A stretch of DNA of 64,000 nucleotides, taken from positions 558,001-622,000 of the forward strand of contig CAVWEN010000002.1 in NCBI GenBank assembly GCA_963754045.1. Direction: 5' to 3'. The stretch is from JALZKA01 sp963754045 (GTDB taxonomy: Bacteria > Actinomycetota > Thermoleophilia > Solirubrobacterales > 70-9). Numbering within the stretch: the stretch's first letter is position 1; the number at the start of each line of letters is the position of its first letter. A model generated the notes under the pieces. It was given only the letters and a program-made list of their open reading frames with translations, was not told where the DNA came from and ran no database searches. Positions 50,541 through 59,340 of this stretch are shown here, one piece after another. The position numbers and the translations under genes were made by a program.

Positions 50541-52238
50541 CTAGGCGCCGGTTGGGGGGCTGCCCTCGCGGGCCGGCGGGGCCTCGCCTGCGAGCGCCGC
50601 CCAGAGCGCGCATGCGACGAGGCCGCCTAGCGCCGCCCCGCCCGTGACCGCGACTACTGAAAGGCCGTTGCCGGAGACCAGAAGCGCCAGTTGCCACGGA
50701 GCGCTGGCTCCCCAATCGAGCGTGGATCCGACGATCGCAACCGCGATCAGTAGAGGCAGGGCGAGCCCGACGGTAAGTGGCAGCGAGAGCAGGCGCCGGG
50801 CCGGTGGATTGAGCCATCCCAGCACCAGGAGGTGCGTCAGGGGGGCGAGGAGCAGCGCGAGGAACGGGTTGACCGCCCAGACAACCAGGCAGGCGAGGAC
50901 ACTCCCAAGGCTGGTCGCGGCGAGAAGAGTCGCGCAGTCTCGCTGTGCCGGAAGGATCCGAACGCCCAACGCCCACCACAAGCCGAAGCCGGTGGCGGCA
51001 CAGAAGAGGAGGGCCACGACCTCGGCCGGGCCGAAATCGAAACCGGACGGCTCAAAGGGGGAGTCCGGCGATGGGATGAGCCCGATCACGGACAGGCTGT
51101 AGAGGGCAAGCAGCGCGGCGAGTGGTGGCAGCGCCCAGCCCAAGGCCCAGCTCGCCGCGGACCTCGCCGAATCGTCGCGCCGATGCGCGAGCGCCAGCCG
51201 TGACAGGGAGGCTGCTCCGGCGGGCGTCAGCAGGGCGAGCGCGAGAACGGCGATCGCCCAGCCGGGGACGAGATTGTCACCGACCCGGACGTACGCGGCG
51301 GGACCGTGTTCGAGTGCGGACTCGTCCACGTCTAGTGCGGCGGTGACGGCGATCGCGGCGGCCCCGATCCGCCCGAGGGATTCGGCGCTGACCTCCTCCT
51401 TGCCCGCGCCGGCGTCGTCCACGGGGGCCTCGCCCGAACCCGACAGGGAGATCGCGTCGACCCCGTCGGCGATGAGGGCTGCGTGCTCGAACGCCGCCGC
51501 CGGGATCGCGAGCCGGGCGAGCTGACCCACTGCTCCCGGCGTCCCCGCGGAGAGCTCGCCGCGCTCATCGAGGAGCGCGGCGGCCGTTTCGACCAGTCCG
51601 ATGCTGGCGCTCGACACGTCGGACGACCCGGCGAGCAGATGCGGGGGGCGTGGCTCGGAGACTCCGGGCTGGACGATCACGATTGCGGCACGAACCGCGT
51701 CGACACCGCCCAATTTCTCGATCACCGCTCTCGCCCCGGCGCCGCCCCCGGCTGTCGAGGCGAGAACGAGGGTGTGGTCGCGGTCGGCGATGCCGAGCTG
51801 GGCAGCCAGCTCGAGGAGCACGCCGGTGGCCGCCGCGGAGGTCGTGGCACCTACTCCGTCGTCCTCATCGCGCGATGCGATCAACAGGATGGCCTCTTCG
51901 ACGGCACCCGGGAGCGTGAGCACGACATTGCGCAGATCCCGCTCCTCGCCCCCCACCTTCGCCGTGAACTCCTGTTCGGCCACCTCTCCGATGCGGTTCT
52001 GGGAGAACTGATCCGCCACAAGGTCGGCCGCAGAACGGTCGCCCTCGCTCCCTGGCGCTCGCTCCGGGGCGGCGGCGAGCAGCGACTTGGTGTTCGCGAT
52101 CGCCCGAGTTTGGTCGAACTCGGTTGCGACGGGCCCGGGGTCGAGTGGCGCAGGCACGCCCTGCACGGAGAACGCGACGACCACGAGCGCTGCGAGGATT
52201 GCTGCGAGGGCGAGCCTGTAGGTCCTGCGGTCGGGCAA
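50541..52238 (-). CDS. Membrane protein with degenerate M28 peptidase domain
   Basis: The product is 565 residues from TTG 52238. A membrane anchor (LALAAILAALVVVAFSV) precedes an M28-like domain: LRNVVLTLPGAVEEAILLIA, then SRDEDDGVGATTSAAATGVL. M28 enzymes have H-x-D followed by D-D/N-A-S-G; here these positions read R-D-E and T-T-S-A, so the zinc ligands are lost. Some eight spans fill residues 330-555. It may be a scaffold or binding protein and not a peptidase. It is divergent from the response-regulator gene, 48 bases apart. Confidence 0.7.
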   Translation of the reverse strand: MPDRRTYRLALAAILAALVVVAFSVQGVPAPLDPGPVATEFDQTRAIANTKSLLAAAPERAPGSEGDRSAADLVADQFSQNRIGEVAEQEFTAKVGGEERDLRNVVLTLPGAVEEAILLIASRDEDDGVGATTSAAATGVLLELAAQLGIADRDHTLVLASTAGGGAGARAVIEKLGGVDAVRAAIVIVQPGVSEPRPPHLLAGSSDVSSASIGLVETAAALLDERGELSAGTPGAVGQLARLAIPAAAFEHAALIADGVDAISLSGSGEAPVDDAGAGKEEVSAESLGRIGAAAIAVTAALDVDESALEHGPAAYVRVGDNLVPGWAIAVLALALLTPAGAASLSRLALAHRRDDSARSAASWALGWALPPLAALLALYSLSVIGLIPSPDSPFEPSGFDFGPAEVVALLFCAATGFGLWWALGVRILPAQRDCATLLAATSLGSVLACLVVWAVNPFLALLLAPLTHLLVLGWLNPPARRLLSLPLTVGLALPLLIAVAIVGSTLDWGASAPWQLALLVSGNGLSVVAVTGGAALGGLVACALWAALAGEAPPAREGSPPTGA

Positions 52239-52255
52239 GGTCGCTCTACCCTAGA

Positions 52256-52278
52256 AACCCCAAGGTCCTTCGGGGGTT
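52256..52278 (+). promoter_or_regulatory. Hairpin just upstream of the response-regulator start
   Basis: AACCCC-AAG pairs with CTT-(CG)-GGGGTT around GTC, a 9-bp stem with a 2-base bulge. It ends 8 bases before ATG 52287 and abuts the G-rich ribosome site (GGGG, 52279-52282). It could limit translation of the operon's first gene. TACCCT at 52247-52252 is a possible -10 box. Confidence 0.35.
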
Positions 52279-52286
52279 GGGGCTCG

Positions 52287-52994
52287 ATGAACGGCGAAGG
52301 CTCACCACGCATCCTCCTCGTCGACGACGAGCGGTCGGTGCAGACACTTCTGGCCTATCCACTGCGCAAGGACGGCTACGAGGTGGTGTCGGCGCACGAC
52401 GGGCGCGAAGCCCTCGACCGCTTTGCCGAGGGGCGCTTCGACCTAGTGGTGCTCGACATCATGCTTCCGAAGCTCGATGGCATCGAGGTTTGCCGGCGGC
52501 TGCGCACTCGCAGCCAGGTACCGATCATCATGCTCACCGCCAAGGACGACGAGATCGACAAGGTTCTCGGTCTCGAGATGGGAGCTGATGACTACATCAC
52601 CAAGCCCTTCTCGCTGCGTGAGTTCCGAAGCAGGGTGAGGGCGACCCTCCGGCGCGCGGAGATGGGCGGGCCGCAGGGTCAGGGCGAGTCGCTGGTGGCC
52701 GGCGACCTGGTGATCGACCTTGAGCGCCGTGCCGTGACGATTCGCGGCGAGGAGCGGAGCCTTACCTACGTCGAGTTCGAGCTGCTGACGGCACTGGTCG
52801 GCGCACCCGGGCGGGTGTTCAGCCGCCAGGAGCTGCTCGGCCGGGTCTGGGGCGATTCCGCCTATCGCGATCCACGCACCATCGACGTCCACGTGCGTCA
52901 TCTGCGCGAGAAGCTCGAGCGCGATCCGAGCAAACCCGAATACCTGTTCACGGTCCGCGGCGTCGGCTACCGCTTCCGCGACTCGGAAGGCTGA
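52287..52994 (+). CDS. OmpR/PhoB-family response regulator (MprA-like)
   Basis: The product is 235 residues from ATG 52287. The receiver has the DD pair in LLVDDERSV, phospho-acceptor Asp57 in LVVLDIMLPKLDG, and the lysine in DDYITKPFS. The C-terminal winged helix has SRQELLGRVWG, RTIDVHVRHLREKLE and VRGVGYRFR. Followed by its sensor kinase and an HtrA protease, it matches the MprA-MprB-PepD envelope-stress layout of actinobacteria. Confidence 0.93.
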   Translation: MNGEGSPRILLVDDERSVQTLLAYPLRKDGYEVVSAHDGREALDRFAEGRFDLVVLDIMLPKLDGIEVCRRLRTRSQVPIIMLTAKDDEIDKVLGLEMGADDYITKPFSLREFRSRVRATLRRAEMGGPQGQGESLVAGDLVIDLERRAVTIRGEERSLTYVEFELLTALVGAPGRVFSRQELLGRVWGDSAYRDPRTIDVHVRHLREKLERDPSKPEYLFTVRGVGYRFRDSEG

Positions 52995-53010
52995 GGCGGG
53001 TGACGGGCTG

Positions 53011-54441
53011 GTGAGGTCCCGCCTTCTGTTCGGCTCAGTTCGCAGCCGGCTGGTTCTGCTCTTCTTCGTGATCACAGCGGCGGCGATCGGATTCGTCTAC
53101 CTCTACGTCGTTCCCCAGCTCAATTCGAGTCTCACCGCCGAGAAGCTTCGCCGTCTGGAGGCGGACGCCCGCGAGCCGGGACGAGCCCTTGAGGCAATCC
53201 TCCTTGACGGTCAGAGCCAGCGCGAGGTGCGACGCGCGGTGGGCCGCATCTCGCAGCGGGTCTCGGCTCCGGTGACCCTGCTCGGCGTGCGACGCGGAGA
53301 ACAGGGTCCCCGCGCCGCTTTCGTGGTGGCCGATTCTGAGGTCGAGCGTTCCGCGCTCGTCCCGGCGTATCCCTCGGCGGCGACCGCGATCGAGACCGGC
53401 GCCCCAACCACTGCCGTCGAGCGGGTCGGTGACGGCAGGGTGGGGCAGACAGCAGTGCCGCTGCCGGCCGACTCCCCAGACTGGGTGATGGTGCTCTCGG
53501 CGCCCCTTGGCGAGGTGGACGACAATGTCGCGCTGATCCGGCGTCAGATCGTCATCGCCGGCGCGATCGCACTCGCCGCGGCGCTAGCCGCAGGCTCGCT
53601 CGCGGCGGGCGCCCACTCGCGCCGACTACTTCGGCTCGAGCACGCGGCGGAGCTGGTCGCCGACGGAGACTTCTCCACCCCGATCCCCGTCGACTCGGGT
53701 GACGAGGTGGGTCAGCTTGCGAGCACGCTTGACGAGATGCGGGCCCGTCTCGAGCGGCTCGACTCGGCGCGCAAGGAGTTCATCGCCAACGCGTCGCACG
53801 AGCTGCGCACGCCGATCTTCTCCCTCGGGGGGTTCGTCGAATTGCTCGATGAGGAGGACCCTGATCCTGAGGCCCGCGCAGAGTTCGTCGCCACAATGCG
53901 CGAGCAGATCGCCAGGCTCACCAAGCTCACCGCCGACCTGCTTGACCTCTCGAAGCTAGACGCCGACGCCATGAGCGTCGGAACCGAGGCCGTACCCCTG
54001 GGTCAGGTCGCGCGCGGAGTCGCGGCGGAGTTCGCGCCCAGGGCCGAGGCGCACGGGTCGCGGATCGTCCTCGAGCTCGAGGACGGAGCACTCGCTTCGG
54101 CCGACCCGGACAGGGTCGTTCAGATCCTCCGTATCCTCATCGACAACGCCCTTGGGCACACGCCCGGGGGAACCGAGATCACCGTGACGACGAAGACCGC
54201 GCAGGGAAAGGCAACGCTGAGCGTCCGCGACAACGGACCCGGCATCGACGCTCGCGACCGCGAGCAGGTCTTCGAGCGCTTCTTCACGGGCGACGAGACC
54301 AGCGGATCGGGCCTCGGGCTGGCGATCGCGCGCGAGCTCGCCCGGCTGATGGGCGGCGACATCTCGCTCAACCCGCGCCGCGGCGCCAACGAGTTCGCGT
54401 TGACCCTTCCCGCGTCCGCTCGGATCGAATCCAGGGCATGA
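53011..54441 (+). CDS. Sensor histidine kinase (MprB-like)
   Basis: The product is 476 residues from GTG 53011. Spans at about 14-36 and 178-198 flank an extracytoplasmic sensor domain of some 140 residues. HAMP (ELVADGDFSTPIPVDSGDEV) is followed by the H-box with His263 (FIANASHELRTPI), the N-box (ILIDNALGHTPGG), DNGPGID and GSGLGLAIAREL. It phosphorylates the upstream regulator. Its stop overlaps the protease start. Confidence 0.93.
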   Translation: MRSRLLFGSVRSRLVLLFFVITAAAIGFVYLYVVPQLNSSLTAEKLRRLEADAREPGRALEAILLDGQSQREVRRAVGRISQRVSAPVTLLGVRRGEQGPRAAFVVADSEVERSALVPAYPSAATAIETGAPTTAVERVGDGRVGQTAVPLPADSPDWVMVLSAPLGEVDDNVALIRRQIVIAGAIALAAALAAGSLAAGAHSRRLLRLEHAAELVADGDFSTPIPVDSGDEVGQLASTLDEMRARLERLDSARKEFIANASHELRTPIFSLGGFVELLDEEDPDPEARAEFVATMREQIARLTKLTADLLDLSKLDADAMSVGTEAVPLGQVARGVAAEFAPRAEAHGSRIVLELEDGALASADPDRVVQILRILIDNALGHTPGGTEITVTTKTAQGKATLSVRDNGPGIDARDREQVFERFFTGDETSGSGLGLAIARELARLMGGDISLNPRRGANEFALTLPASARIESRA

Positions 54442-55649
54442 CCCGTTTGCGATGCACTCTCGCCGTGGCGCTTTTGGTTCTGGGGCTGGGCGCCGTCGGC
54501 TGTGGCGACGACTCCGGCGAGTCCGGGGCCGCGGCGACCGCAGAATCGCGGGAGGGCGATAGCAGGGACAAGACTGCGATCGAGGCCGAGAACGGGGCCT
54601 TCAGCGCCCAGGCCGTCTTCGAGTCGGCCGGCCCCGGCGTGGTCACGGTCAGCTCGATCTTCGAGGGCGAGGACGGCTCCTTGCTCGAAGGGGCACAGGC
54701 CGGCCAGGGTTCCGGTTTCGTCCTCAACGACGAGGGGGAGATCGCGACCAACGCCCACGTGGTGACCGACGCGCAGGCCGCGGGCTCGGGGCCAATCAAT
54801 CAGGCCGACGAGGTCTACGTCGCGTTCTCCGACCAAAACCAGGTCGAGGCGAAGGTGATCGGCTTCGACCCATTCGCCGACGTCGCGCTGTTGAAGGTGG
54901 ACCCTGACGGTCTCGACCTCAACCCGATCGAGCTCGGCGACATCGAGTCGGTCGAGATCGGCGAGCCTGTAGCCGCGATTGGCAGCCCCTTCGGCGAGCG
55001 GCAATCACTCTCCACCGGCATCGTGTCGGCGACCGACCGTTCGATCGCCTCCCTCACCCAGTTTCAGATCGACGGCGCGATCCAGACCGACGCCTCGATC
55101 AATCCCGGTAACTCGGGTGGCCCGCTGCTCGATGCCGACGGCCGTGTGATTGGCCTCAACCAGCAGATCGACACCACCACCGGCGGCAACCAGGGCGTTG
55201 GCTTCGCCGTTCCGATCGATCTTGCGACCCGCTCGCTCGACCAGCTGCGTGAAGAGGGCGAGGCCCGCTATGCCTATCTTGGGGTCACGACCGTCCGGCT
55301 GTACCCGCAGCTCGCCGAGAAGCTCGGCATCGACGCAGAGGTGGGTTCAATCGTCGATTCGATCCAACCCGACAGCCCGGCGGAGGAGGCTGGTCTCCAG
55401 GAGGGCAGCGAGCGCCTTCGGTTCCAGGGGTCCACGTACCGCGCCGGCGGGGATGTGATCGTTGCGATCGACGGCGAGGAGCTCACCGACGGTGCCGACC
55501 TCCCGGTGATCGTCAATCGCTACGCGCCCGGCGAGACCGTCACCCTCGAGGTTGTTCGCGACGGCAAGCGCGAAGAACTTGAAGTCACCTTCGGCGAGCG
55601 CCCGGACCAGCTTCAGCAGGTACCCGGGTTGCGGCCGGATGACGGCTGA
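54438..55649 (+). CDS. HtrA/DegP-type serine protease lipoprotein with PDZ domain
   Basis: The product is 403 residues. The signal peptide ends in a lipobox (LGAVGCGDDS, Cys22). The trypsin-like triad is His107 (TNAHVVTD), Asp148 (FADVALL) and Ser226 (NPGNSGGPL). The PDZ domain occupies about 285-395 (SIVDSIQPDSPAEEAGLQEG). It acts outside the membrane on misfolded proteins and may tune the MprAB-like pair that precedes it. Confidence 0.94.
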   Translation: MTRLRCTLAVALLVLGLGAVGCGDDSGESGAAATAESREGDSRDKTAIEAENGAFSAQAVFESAGPGVVTVSSIFEGEDGSLLEGAQAGQGSGFVLNDEGEIATNAHVVTDAQAAGSGPINQADEVYVAFSDQNQVEAKVIGFDPFADVALLKVDPDGLDLNPIELGDIESVEIGEPVAAIGSPFGERQSLSTGIVSATDRSIASLTQFQIDGAIQTDASINPGNSGGPLLDADGRVIGLNQQIDTTTGGNQGVGFAVPIDLATRSLDQLREEGEARYAYLGVTTVRLYPQLAEKLGIDAEVGSIVDSIQPDSPAEEAGLQEGSERLRFQGSTYRAGGDVIVAIDGEELTDGADLPVIVNRYAPGETVTLEVVRDGKREELEVTFGERPDQLQQVPGLRPDDG

Positions 55650-56568
55650 GACAGGCCTCGTACGCGATCTCGGACTCGCCCTGCGCGAGCGGGTACTGCC
55701 GGAGCTTGGCAGTCATTCGGGCCGGGCGCACTCCGAACCAGGCGCCGGGGGCGACGTCACGTTCGCGATCGACGAGGTCGCCGAGTCGTTCCTTGAGGAG
55801 TACCTGGCCGAGCACGCGCCGGCTGTGGCGTTCTATTCCGAGGATCGCGGGATGGTGGATCCGTCCGGCGACGCGGAGTGGGTGCTGATCGTGGACCCGA
55901 TCGACGGCACCCGGCCCGCCATGGCTGGGTTCGAGGCGGCCTGTGTCTCGGTCGCGGCGGCGAGATTCGGCGACGGCGAGCCGACGATGGGCGACGTGGT
56001 TGCCGGGGCAGTCGTGGAGATCAAGTCGGGCTCACTCTTCTTCGCCGAGCGCGATGGCGAGGTTGAGCCCACGCCCTCGCTATCGGCAAATACCGCCCTC
56101 GACCGGATGTTCTGGACGTATGGCCTGCGCGGCCGCCCCGCCGTTGCGACCGCGACGGTGCTGGAGGAGCTGATCGACTCGTCGTCGGTGGGCGGCGGCA
56201 CCTTCGATCTCGGATCGGCCACCTACGACATGACCAGGGTGCTCACCGGCCAGCTCGACGCCTACATCGAGCCCGGGCCACGGATCGTCGCCGACGTTCC
56301 GGGCATGCAGGAGGAGTTCGAGCGGGTCGGTAGTGGCGCCGTGCTCAATAACTCCCCCTACGACCTCGCGGCGGCGGCGCTGATCTGCGAATGCGCGGGG
56401 GTGCTCGTCAGCGACGCCTACGGCAAGCCGCTTGCCGACCGGCCGCTGCTGGGCTCCGGCGTGGACTTCCAGATGTCGTGCGTCGCCTCCGCGAACGTCG
56501 AGCTGCACGATCGAATCCTCCGTTCGCTCGACGACGGGATCGAGCGCCTTCTCAGAGAGCGCTCGTAG
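55639..56568 (+). CDS. Inositol-monophosphatase-family phosphatase
   Basis: The product is 309 residues from ATG 55639, overlapping the protease gene by 11 bases. Metal-site motifs are FYSEDRGMVD, LIVDPIDGTRPAM (DPxDGT) and NNSPYDLAAAALICECAG (the usual W-D is Y-D). It belongs to the lithium-sensitive FIG phosphatases that hydrolyse inositol or sugar phosphates. It lies 74 bases before two trehalose-type glycosyltransferases and could dephosphorylate their sugar phosphate product; that is inference. Confidence 0.85.
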   Translation: MTAETGLVRDLGLALRERVLPELGSHSGRAHSEPGAGGDVTFAIDEVAESFLEEYLAEHAPAVAFYSEDRGMVDPSGDAEWVLIVDPIDGTRPAMAGFEAACVSVAAARFGDGEPTMGDVVAGAVVEIKSGSLFFAERDGEVEPTPSLSANTALDRMFWTYGLRGRPAVATATVLEELIDSSSVGGGTFDLGSATYDMTRVLTGQLDAYIEPGPRIVADVPGMQEEFERVGSGAVLNNSPYDLAAAALICECAGVLVSDAYGKPLADRPLLGSGVDFQMSCVASANVELHDRILRSLDDGIERLLRERS

Positions 56569-56642
56569 GGCATCGCCGGTGCGGATACCGGCGACTGGGA
56601 CGCTCGGGCCGGCTGCCGAGTGCGCGCCTGTAGGTTTCTTCG

Positions 56643-57875
56643 ATGCTTCAAGAGGTCGCACTGGGCCAGCGAGGGCTGGCCGACTACACGCACATCGCCG
56701 GCAAGGAGCTCATCGAGGAAATCCGCGAGCTCGCCGGTCGGCTCGAAGGCAAGAAGGTCTTGCACGTCAGCGCGACCGCGTACGGCGGCGGCGTCTCGGA
56801 GATTCTCTACACGATCGTTCCACTGATGCGTGACATCGGGCTCGACGCGCACTGGCAGGTGATTCTCGGACGCGAAGAGTTCTTCAACGTCACCAAGCTG
56901 ATGCACAACTCGCTGCAGGGCGACCCCCAGGAGATATCCGACCAGGAGTGGGAGGTGTTCGAGGCCTACAACCTGATGAACGCTCAGAGCCTCGAGGGCG
57001 ACTGGGACGTGATCATCGTCCACGACCCACAGCCCGCCGGCCTCTACGGGAACGTCCCGGAGCGCTCAAAGCACTGGATCTGGCGCTGCCATATCGACCT
57101 CTCGACGCCAAACCAGCACACGATCGAGCGGCTCCTGCCGCTGATCCACGATTACGAGGCAAGCGTCTGGCACCTACCGCAGTACGTCCCGGAAGGCATG
57201 GACGGCAACGTCAAGATCGTGCCGCCCGCGATCGATCCGCTTTCGCCCAAGAACATGGCCTTCTCGCCCGAGGACGCTGGTTTTGTGAGCGAGCAGTTCG
57301 GGATCGACCCGGAGCGCCCGCTGATCTGCCAGGTCTCGCGCTTCGACCCCTGGAAGGACCCGATGGGCGTGATCGACGCCTACCGGATGGTCACCGAGGA
57401 GATCCCCGAGGCCCAGCTGGCCCTGGTCGGCTCGATGGCCACGGACGACCCGGAAGGCTGGGACTTCTTCAACCGCACCGTTGCCCATGCCGGCGACGAC
57501 CCGGACATCAAGATCCTCAACAACCTCAACAACGTCGGGGCGATCGAGGTCAACGCCTTCCAGTCCCAGGCTGACGTGTGCATGCAGAAGTCCACCCGTG
57601 AGGGTTTCGGCCTGACCGTCACCGAAGCCCTGTGGAAGGGTCGCCCGACGATCGGCGGCGACGTTGGGGGCATCCCGCTGCAGATCAGCAACGGGGAGAC
57701 CGGCTATCTGGTGAGCTCTCCGGAGGAGGCGGCCGCCCGCACGCTCGAGATCCTGCGCGACCCAGAGCTGGCCAAGCGCCTGGGCAAGGCGGGCAAGGAG
57801 CACGCACGCAAGAACTTTCTCTCGCCGCGCCTCCTGCGCGATTGGCTCCAGATCTTCACCGACCAGCAGGTCTAG
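56643..57875 (+). CDS. treT: Trehalose glycosyltransferring synthase
   Basis: The product is 410 residues from ATG 56643. It is a GT4-type GT-B enzyme with VLHVSATAYGGGVSEILYTI, HDPQPAGL, WRCHIDLSTPN, VSRFDPWKDPMGVIDAY and the donor site KSTREGFGLTVTEALWKGRP, close to archaeal and bacterial TreT. It joins NDP-glucose and free glucose to trehalose in a reversible step. TAGGTT (56631-56636) lies 6 bases before the ATG. The GT20 gene follows after 7 bases. Confidence 0.9.
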   Translation: MLQEVALGQRGLADYTHIAGKELIEEIRELAGRLEGKKVLHVSATAYGGGVSEILYTIVPLMRDIGLDAHWQVILGREEFFNVTKLMHNSLQGDPQEISDQEWEVFEAYNLMNAQSLEGDWDVIIVHDPQPAGLYGNVPERSKHWIWRCHIDLSTPNQHTIERLLPLIHDYEASVWHLPQYVPEGMDGNVKIVPPAIDPLSPKNMAFSPEDAGFVSEQFGIDPERPLICQVSRFDPWKDPMGVIDAYRMVTEEIPEAQLALVGSMATDDPEGWDFFNRTVAHAGDDPDIKILNNLNNVGAIEVNAFQSQADVCMQKSTREGFGLTVTEALWKGRPTIGGDVGGIPLQISNGETGYLVSSPEEAAARTLEILRDPELAKRLGKAGKEHARKNFLSPRLLRDWLQIFTDQQV

Positions 57876-57882
57876 GGCCGGG

Positions 57883-59340
57883 ATGTCAGAACGGCTCGTG
57901 ATCGTTTCGAACCGCGGTCCGGCCCAGTTCGAGCTCGATGCCAACGGCGAGCGAACGGTCCAGCGTGGCGGCGGCGGCCTGGTCACGGCCCTCACCGGGC
58001 TGGTCGCAAATCGCGGCGCGCTCTGGATCGCGTCGGCGATGACGGAGGAGGACACGGCGGTCGAGCGCGAACTGGGCGGTGAGCCGCTGAGCGTGGAGCT
58101 CGACGACGTCTCCTACGACGTGCTGCTCGTCGAGTCCGATCCGGACGCGTACGACCGCTTCTACAACGTGATCGCCAACCCGATCCTGTGGTTCATCCAG
58201 CACTACCTGTGGGATCTCTCCAACGCGCCGGACATCCGCCGTGAGGAGGCCTATGCCTGGGATCACGGCTACAAGGTGGTGAACGACGACATCGCGGCGG
58301 CAGTGCTTCGCACGATCGAAGGCGACACCGATCCCCTGGTGATGCTCCACGACTACCACCTCTACACCTGCCCGACGGTGATCCGCGAGGCGCGGCCTGA
58401 CGCCTTCCTCCACCACTTCGTCCACATTCCGTGGAGTCAGCCGGACGCATGGCGCGTGCTTCCAGCCCGGATGCGCGACGACATCTTCAACGGCCTGCTG
58501 GCCAACGACATCATCGGCTTTCACACCACGGCCTACTGCCGCAACTTCCTCCACTGCTGCCAGGAGCTGATGGAGGTCGAGGTGGATCACGAGGGTTGCC
58601 GCGTGATCCACTCCGGGCGTGAGACCTGGGTGCGAGCCTATCCCTTGGCGATCGACGCGGCGCGGCTCGACCGGGCGGCCGATTCCGAGGAGGTGAAGGA
58701 GTACGAGCGCGAGCTCCTGCGCCGCCGCCGTGATCACTTGATCATCCGGGTGGACCGGGCCGATCTGTCCAAGAACGTCCTGCGCGGATTCACCGCGTTC
58801 GACGTTTTCCTGCAGGAGCATCCCGAGTTCCGCGAGCAGGTGACCTTCATCGCGCACCTGCAGCCTTCGCGCCAGGACGTGCCCGAGTACCAGGAATACC
58901 TGGAGCGAATCGAGGCCCTGGTGGCGGTCGTCAACCACCGCCATGGCACGACCGACTGGATGCCGATCGACCTGCGGATCTATGAAAACTTTCCCGAGGC
59001 GGTCGCCCGGTATAAGCAGTTCGACCTATTGATCGTGAACTCGATCTTCGACGGCATGAACCTGGTCGCGAAGGAAGCGCCCGCGGTCTCGACCCGAGAT
59101 GGCGTGGTGATGCTCTCCGAGAACACTGGCTCGCACGAGGAGCTGGGCGACTGCACCCTCACCGTCAACCCGTTCGATATCCAGGAGCAGGCGGACACCA
59201 TTCATCGGGCGCTGACCATGGACCCGGAGGAGCGGCGGCTGCGCGCCTCACGGCTGCGCGAGATCGTGCGCGACCGCGACCCCGATGTGTGGATCTCCGA
59301 GCAGCTCGCGGACATCCGCGCCAAGAGCGGCGACGCCTAG
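57883..59340 (+). CDS. GT20-family trehalose-6-phosphate synthase-like enzyme
   Basis: The product is 485 residues from ATG 57883. Conserved points are VIVSNRGPAQFE, GGGGLVTALTGL, MLHDYHLYTCP, HHFVHIPWSQPDAWRVLP, FDGMNLVAKEAPA and LSENTGSHEEL. The OtsA sequence RLDYxKG is replaced by RVDRADLSKNVLRG and WxGWxG by LWIASAM, so this is a divergent GT20 branch and the acceptor may not be glucose 6-phosphate. No OtsB phosphatase is adjacent. It works in the cytoplasm with TreT in compatible-solute synthesis. Confidence 0.85.
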   Translation: MSERLVIVSNRGPAQFELDANGERTVQRGGGGLVTALTGLVANRGALWIASAMTEEDTAVERELGGEPLSVELDDVSYDVLLVESDPDAYDRFYNVIANPILWFIQHYLWDLSNAPDIRREEAYAWDHGYKVVNDDIAAAVLRTIEGDTDPLVMLHDYHLYTCPTVIREARPDAFLHHFVHIPWSQPDAWRVLPARMRDDIFNGLLANDIIGFHTTAYCRNFLHCCQELMEVEVDHEGCRVIHSGRETWVRAYPLAIDAARLDRAADSEEVKEYERELLRRRRDHLIIRVDRADLSKNVLRGFTAFDVFLQEHPEFREQVTFIAHLQPSRQDVPEYQEYLERIEALVAVVNHRHGTTDWMPIDLRIYENFPEAVARYKQFDLLIVNSIFDGMNLVAKEAPAVSTRDGVVMLSENTGSHEELGDCTLTVNPFDIQEQADTIHRALTMDPEERRLRASRLREIVRDRDPDVWISEQLADIRAKSGDA

